A stretch of 64,000 nucleotides of DNA from CAZQFV01 sp964613665. GTDB taxonomy: Bacteria; Chloroflexota; Chloroflexia; DTKN01. Positions 61,576 to 64,000 of this stretch are shown here, in pieces. The DNA lies in the NCBI GenBank assembly GCA_964613665.1, contig CAZTIG010000001.1:1-64000 (forward strand). Direction: 5' to 3'. Made by a program: the position numbers and the translations under genes. Every line of letters starts with the position of its first letter. The first letter of the stretch is position 1. The notes beneath the pieces were generated by a model. It saw only the letters and a program-made list of their open reading frames with translations. It was not told the DNA's origin and ran no database searches.

Positions 61576-63390
61576 CTGGACAAGTACTGGAAAGGTCGCG
61601 GTTTCCCCTGGGAGTACGACCCCGGGCCGCCCAAAGGTAGCCTCTGGCCGCAGCTCTTTGCCGCCACCCCCAACTACCGCGGCATCGGCAAGGCGGTGAC
61701 GGGCAAGGAGGCCTTTCGCTGGCACTTTGGCCCGATGTTCTACCGCGGCCGGCTGGAGGCGAACGCCGTCAAGGTCCTGGTGATCGGCCAGGAGGGCGCC
61801 CAGGACGAGTCGCTGGCCCATCGCTCCTTCACCGGGGGCACCGGGGCGCGCATGCAGGCGTTCCTCAACTACATCGGCATCACCGGGTCGTACCTCTTCC
61901 TGAACACCTTTGTCTATCCCATCTTCGGCCAGTACACCCCGGATCTGCGCTGGCTGGCCCAGGACCCCGCCTCGCCCATCGTGCAGCACCGCCACGCCAT
62001 CTTCGACCACGTGCTGGCGACGAACGACGTCCACCTGATCGTCGCCGTGGGCAAGGCGGCCAAGGAGACCGTGGTCACCTGGGTGCGCTGGCGCGGCGGC
62101 ACCTGCCCGCAGGGCGCCGGCGACGTCTCGGCCTGCACGGGGGCGGCGCTGGACCCGCGCACGCGCATCATCGGCGTGCTCCATCCCGGCGGCGCCGGCC
62201 AGGGCGCCTCGGTGGCGGCCATCATCGCCGACTTCCGGGCGGCGGCAGCGCGCATCGAGCAGTGGGCCGCGGCCGACCCGGCCTGGCTGCCGCCCGACCC
62301 CGCCGGCCAGCGCATGTTCGGCACGCCGTACAAGTACCGCAGCGCTCCGATCCCCTTTCGCGACTTGCCCTATGGCATCCCCCTGCGGCTGGGGCGCGGC
62401 GCCACCTCCAGCAACCGCAAGGACGGGCAGCGCTCCATCCAGCTCTTTTCCGCCGGCGGGACCTACGGCGCCGCCGGGGTCCATCTCCGCTACGACGACA
62501 CGGCCGAGGGCAGCGCCGACGGGTATATCGACGTGGCCGGCGACGTGCCCTACGAGCCGCCCAAGGTGGCCTGTCTCGACTATGACGACGGCCCCGGCGC
62601 GCGCTTCGCCCGCCTCTTCATGGGCGGTCGGCCCGGGCTGGAGTGGCCCGACTTTTCCGCGCTCGGGGCGACGGCCCACCCCTCCTTCGGCTGCGGGCCG
62701 ATCTACCGCGGCCGGCCGGCCCAGGCCACCGTCCTCATCCTGGCCGACCAGCAGTCGCACGACGACCTCTTCACCGGCCGGGCGCTCTGCGGCGACGGCG
62801 GCCAGCGCCTGCAGGCCTACTTGCAGGCGATCGGCATCGCCACGCGCTACGTCATCATCCGCGTCCTGCCGATCGACACCCTGAGCCTGCCGCAGGCGGC
62901 TGTCGGTGCCATCGTCGGCCACCCGCAGACGGTGCGGGTCTACCAGGCGATCGTCGAGGAGATCGTCGCCGCCAACCAGGGCCTGGGCCTGCTCCTGACG
63001 GTGGGCCCGCACGCCCGGGCGCTACGCCAGAGGCTGGTGGGGGTGAACGTGCCGACGGTGGCGCTAAGGGCCTGGCGCGAGCCCGGCGCCCTGGCCGATT
63101 GGCAGGCCCGCCTGGCCGACATCCAGGCGCTGGGCTACCAGCGCGAGCTGGCCTACCCCTCCTTCGCCTACGACGGCCGGCGCGGCCAGGTGCCCCCCCT
63201 GGATCTGCCCTACGGCACGGTGCGTTGGGTGGGCACCTCCGGCGACCGCGCCGTCCAGGCGCGCGACCTGGCGACGCAGCAGCCCTCGCCGCACTACTTC
63301 AAGCTCTACATGCCTGGGTGGGCCTTTCGCCAGAAGCCGCGGCCGCTCTCCGCGGAGGAGCAGGCCGCGGTCGACAGGGCGCCCCCATAG
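61576..63390 (+). CDS. Tandem uracil-DNA-glycosylase-like protein with an apparent CTG start
   Basis: 604 residues if translation begins at CTG 61576. An in-frame TGA at 61561 excludes earlier starts, and no ATG, GTG or TTG occurs before GTG 61696. Yet the 40 residues between ('DKYWKGRGFPWEYDPGPPKG', 'NYRGIG') look coded, and a perfect GGAGGT lies 5 bp before the CTG. The protein contains two collinear UDG-fold units. The first starts near residue 66 ('VLVIGQEGAQDESLAHRSF', 'RMQAFLNYIGI', 'FLNTFVYP'). The second starts near 386 ('VLILADQQSHDDLFTGRAL', 'RLQAYLQAIGI', 'IIRVLPID'). The motif resembles family 4/5 UDG GExPGxDE. Catalytic activity is uncertain, as motif residues differ. Confidence 0.72.
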   Translation: MDKYWKGRGFPWEYDPGPPKGSLWPQLFAATPNYRGIGKAVTGKEAFRWHFGPMFYRGRLEANAVKVLVIGQEGAQDESLAHRSFTGGTGARMQAFLNYIGITGSYLFLNTFVYPIFGQYTPDLRWLAQDPASPIVQHRHAIFDHVLATNDVHLIVAVGKAAKETVVTWVRWRGGTCPQGAGDVSACTGAALDPRTRIIGVLHPGGAGQGASVAAIIADFRAAAARIEQWAAADPAWLPPDPAGQRMFGTPYKYRSAPIPFRDLPYGIPLRLGRGATSSNRKDGQRSIQLFSAGGTYGAAGVHLRYDDTAEGSADGYIDVAGDVPYEPPKVACLDYDDGPGARFARLFMGGRPGLEWPDFSALGATAHPSFGCGPIYRGRPAQATVLILADQQSHDDLFTGRALCGDGGQRLQAYLQAIGIATRYVIIRVLPIDTLSLPQAAVGAIVGHPQTVRVYQAIVEEIVAANQGLGLLLTVGPHARALRQRLVGVNVPTVALRAWREPGALADWQARLADIQALGYQRELAYPSFAYDGRRGQVPPLDLPYGTVRWVGTSGDRAVQARDLATQQPSPHYFKLYMPGWAFRQKPRPLSAEEQAAVDRAPP

Positions 63391-63399
63391 GCCCTCGCC

Positions 63400-63843
63400 C
63401 TACTCCCCCGAGCGGATCAGGTCGCCCGTGCCGTGCACGCCCACGTCGGTGGCCGGACTGCCGTAGTAGCGCAGGTCGCCCGTGCTGTTCAGCGTGCCCT
63501 GCAGCCGGTCGCTGACGCGCACCGTCACCGACCCGGTGCTCTCGATGCGCACCGTGGCGTTGCGGCTGGCCAGGCCCCCGGCCTCATAGTCGCCCGTGCT
63601 GGAGCAGGTGATCTCCTGCTCCCCTACCTGGCCGGCCGCGATCCGCACGTCCCCCGTGCTGCTGAGCTCGGCCTCGATGCGCTCGGCGGTCAGGCTGCCC
63701 AGCACGACGTTGCCCGTGCTCCTCACGTGCACCCGCAGGACGCCTGTGGTCAGACCGCCGGCCGTCAGGTTCCCCGTTGTTGCGTGCGGGCCTGCCAAGA
63801 GGGCTCCCCTTCCCATCATTCCTTCATCTTGCCGCGCTACCAT
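63400..63843 (-). CDS. Shortened DUF2807 (GIN domain) beta-helix protein
   Basis: 147 residues. A run of strand repeats about 20 residues apart carries STG or GTG turns ('RSTGNVVLG', 'SSTGDVRIA', 'SSTGDYEAG', 'ESTGSVTVR', 'NSTGDLRYYG', 'GTGDLIRSGE'), which is the right-handed beta-helix of DUF2807. Full-length members have a signal peptide and about twice this length; here the N-terminal half and signal peptide are missing. It begins MVARQDEGMMGRG from the ATG at 63843 with poor ribosome binding signals. It may be a 5'-truncated remnant. Divergent from the lipoprotein at the window end. Confidence 0.55.
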   Translation of the reverse strand: MVARQDEGMMGRGALLAGPHATTGNLTAGGLTTGVLRVHVRSTGNVVLGSLTAERIEAELSSTGDVRIAAGQVGEQEITCSSTGDYEAGGLASRNATVRIESTGSVTVRVSDRLQGTLNSTGDLRYYGSPATDVGVHGTGDLIRSGE

Positions 63844-63878
63844 GGCGCCAGATTACGAGATGTCTGAGGAGGTGTGCT

Positions 63879-64000
63879 GTGAACAGGAAAAGCTTGCTCT
63901 TGCTCTCTTTGGTTCTCCTGACGATCGCCGCCCTGGCCGGCTGCGACGTGGCCGGCCCGGCCGGCGCCGCGCAGGCCCAGCCCGCGCCCACGGCGGCGCC
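63879..64000 (+). CDS. Lipoprotein, 5' part only
   Basis: The first 40 residues of a lipoprotein cut by the window end. MNRKSLLLLSLVLLTIAALAGC gives a classical signal peptide with lipobox LAGC (Cys at residue 22), followed by an Ala/Pro-rich linker. The GTG start at 63879 has AGGAGG 6 bp upstream. The function cannot be told; a DUF2807-type lipoprotein would fit the neighbouring fragment. Confidence 0.7.
   Translation, partial: MNRKSLLLLSLVLLTIAALAGCDVAGPAGAAQAQPAPTAA

Noticed and set aside
59935..63012. A 1025-residue minus-strand open frame opposite the S41 fusion and UDG-like genes
   Set aside because: It crosses two well-supported plus-strand genes and is explained by high GC at third positions.
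63400..64000. Calling the end-of-window lipoprotein a DUF2807 protein
   Set aside because: Only the signal peptide and a linker are visible; the fold lies outside the window.

Overview
This 64 kb window is GC-rich chromosomal DNA that looks like a member of the Chloroflexota, probably of the Anaerolineae/Caldilineae type. The assignment is an inference from gene content: a TsaE/TsaB pair followed by FHA proteins, an rqcH-remA-gmk neighbourhood, an XPB-type helicase beside a THEP1 NTPase, a DarA-like protein, many GTG starts, and secreted proteins ending in a short '(F/Y)LPxVxR' tail. No ribosomal RNA gene or other taxonomic marker is present. Most starts have a clear Shine-Dalgarno sequence, and several promoters match the sigma-70 consensus with 16-17 bp spacers.

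Layout. 1-5.6 kb holds housekeeping genes: tsaE (cut by the window edge), tsaB, two FHA proteins, an Asp23-nusB-acpP operon with a near-consensus promoter, a decayed rqcH on the opposite strand, then remA and gmk. 5.8-13 kb holds tRNA-Gln(UUG), an MFS permease, a THEP1 NTPase and XPB helicase pair, a small membrane protein and a NarL-type two-component system. 13.4-22.1 kb is a coherent catabolic cluster: a five-gene Liv-type ABC importer followed by two paralogous isochorismatase-fold amidases, an amidohydrolase and an M20 amidohydrolase, with a divergently placed ureohydrolase behind it. 23-27.4 kb holds a MalT-like LuxR regulator and a broken beta-helix surface protein. 27.6-32.1 kb holds a small conserved protein, an ATP-grasp ligase, a B12-binding/barrel protein, an opine-dehydrogenase-like enzyme and a DarA-like protein. 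This is the best candidate for an undescribed pathway. 32-50 kb holds a PIG-L deacetylase, a 1046-residue Kelch/PKD secreted protein, a 1181-residue GH13 protein, sensor kinases, three peptidases (M20, S9, M28) on one strand, and a GyrI-like fusion protein. 51-54.6 kb holds an insertion sequence, a nested-hairpin repeat and a GT39/GT83-type glycosyltransferase. 54.8-64 kb holds a hybrid sensor kinase, an amidohydrolase-S41 peptidase fusion, a tandem uracil-DNA-glycosylase-like protein that appears to start at CTG, a shortened DUF2807 protein and the beginning of a lipoprotein.

The most notable non-coding signal is a 151-bp repeat present twice (2383-2533 on + and 10387-10537 on -). The copies align without gaps at about 81% identity and share stem-loops. 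Each sits the same short distance upstream of the -35 box of a promoter reading in the same direction. Other non-coding features are a 145-bp nested inverted repeat beside the IS, a GGTG-rich dispersed repeat in two gaps, and several inverted repeats between convergent genes. All functional assignments are from reading motifs by eye; no database search was possible.
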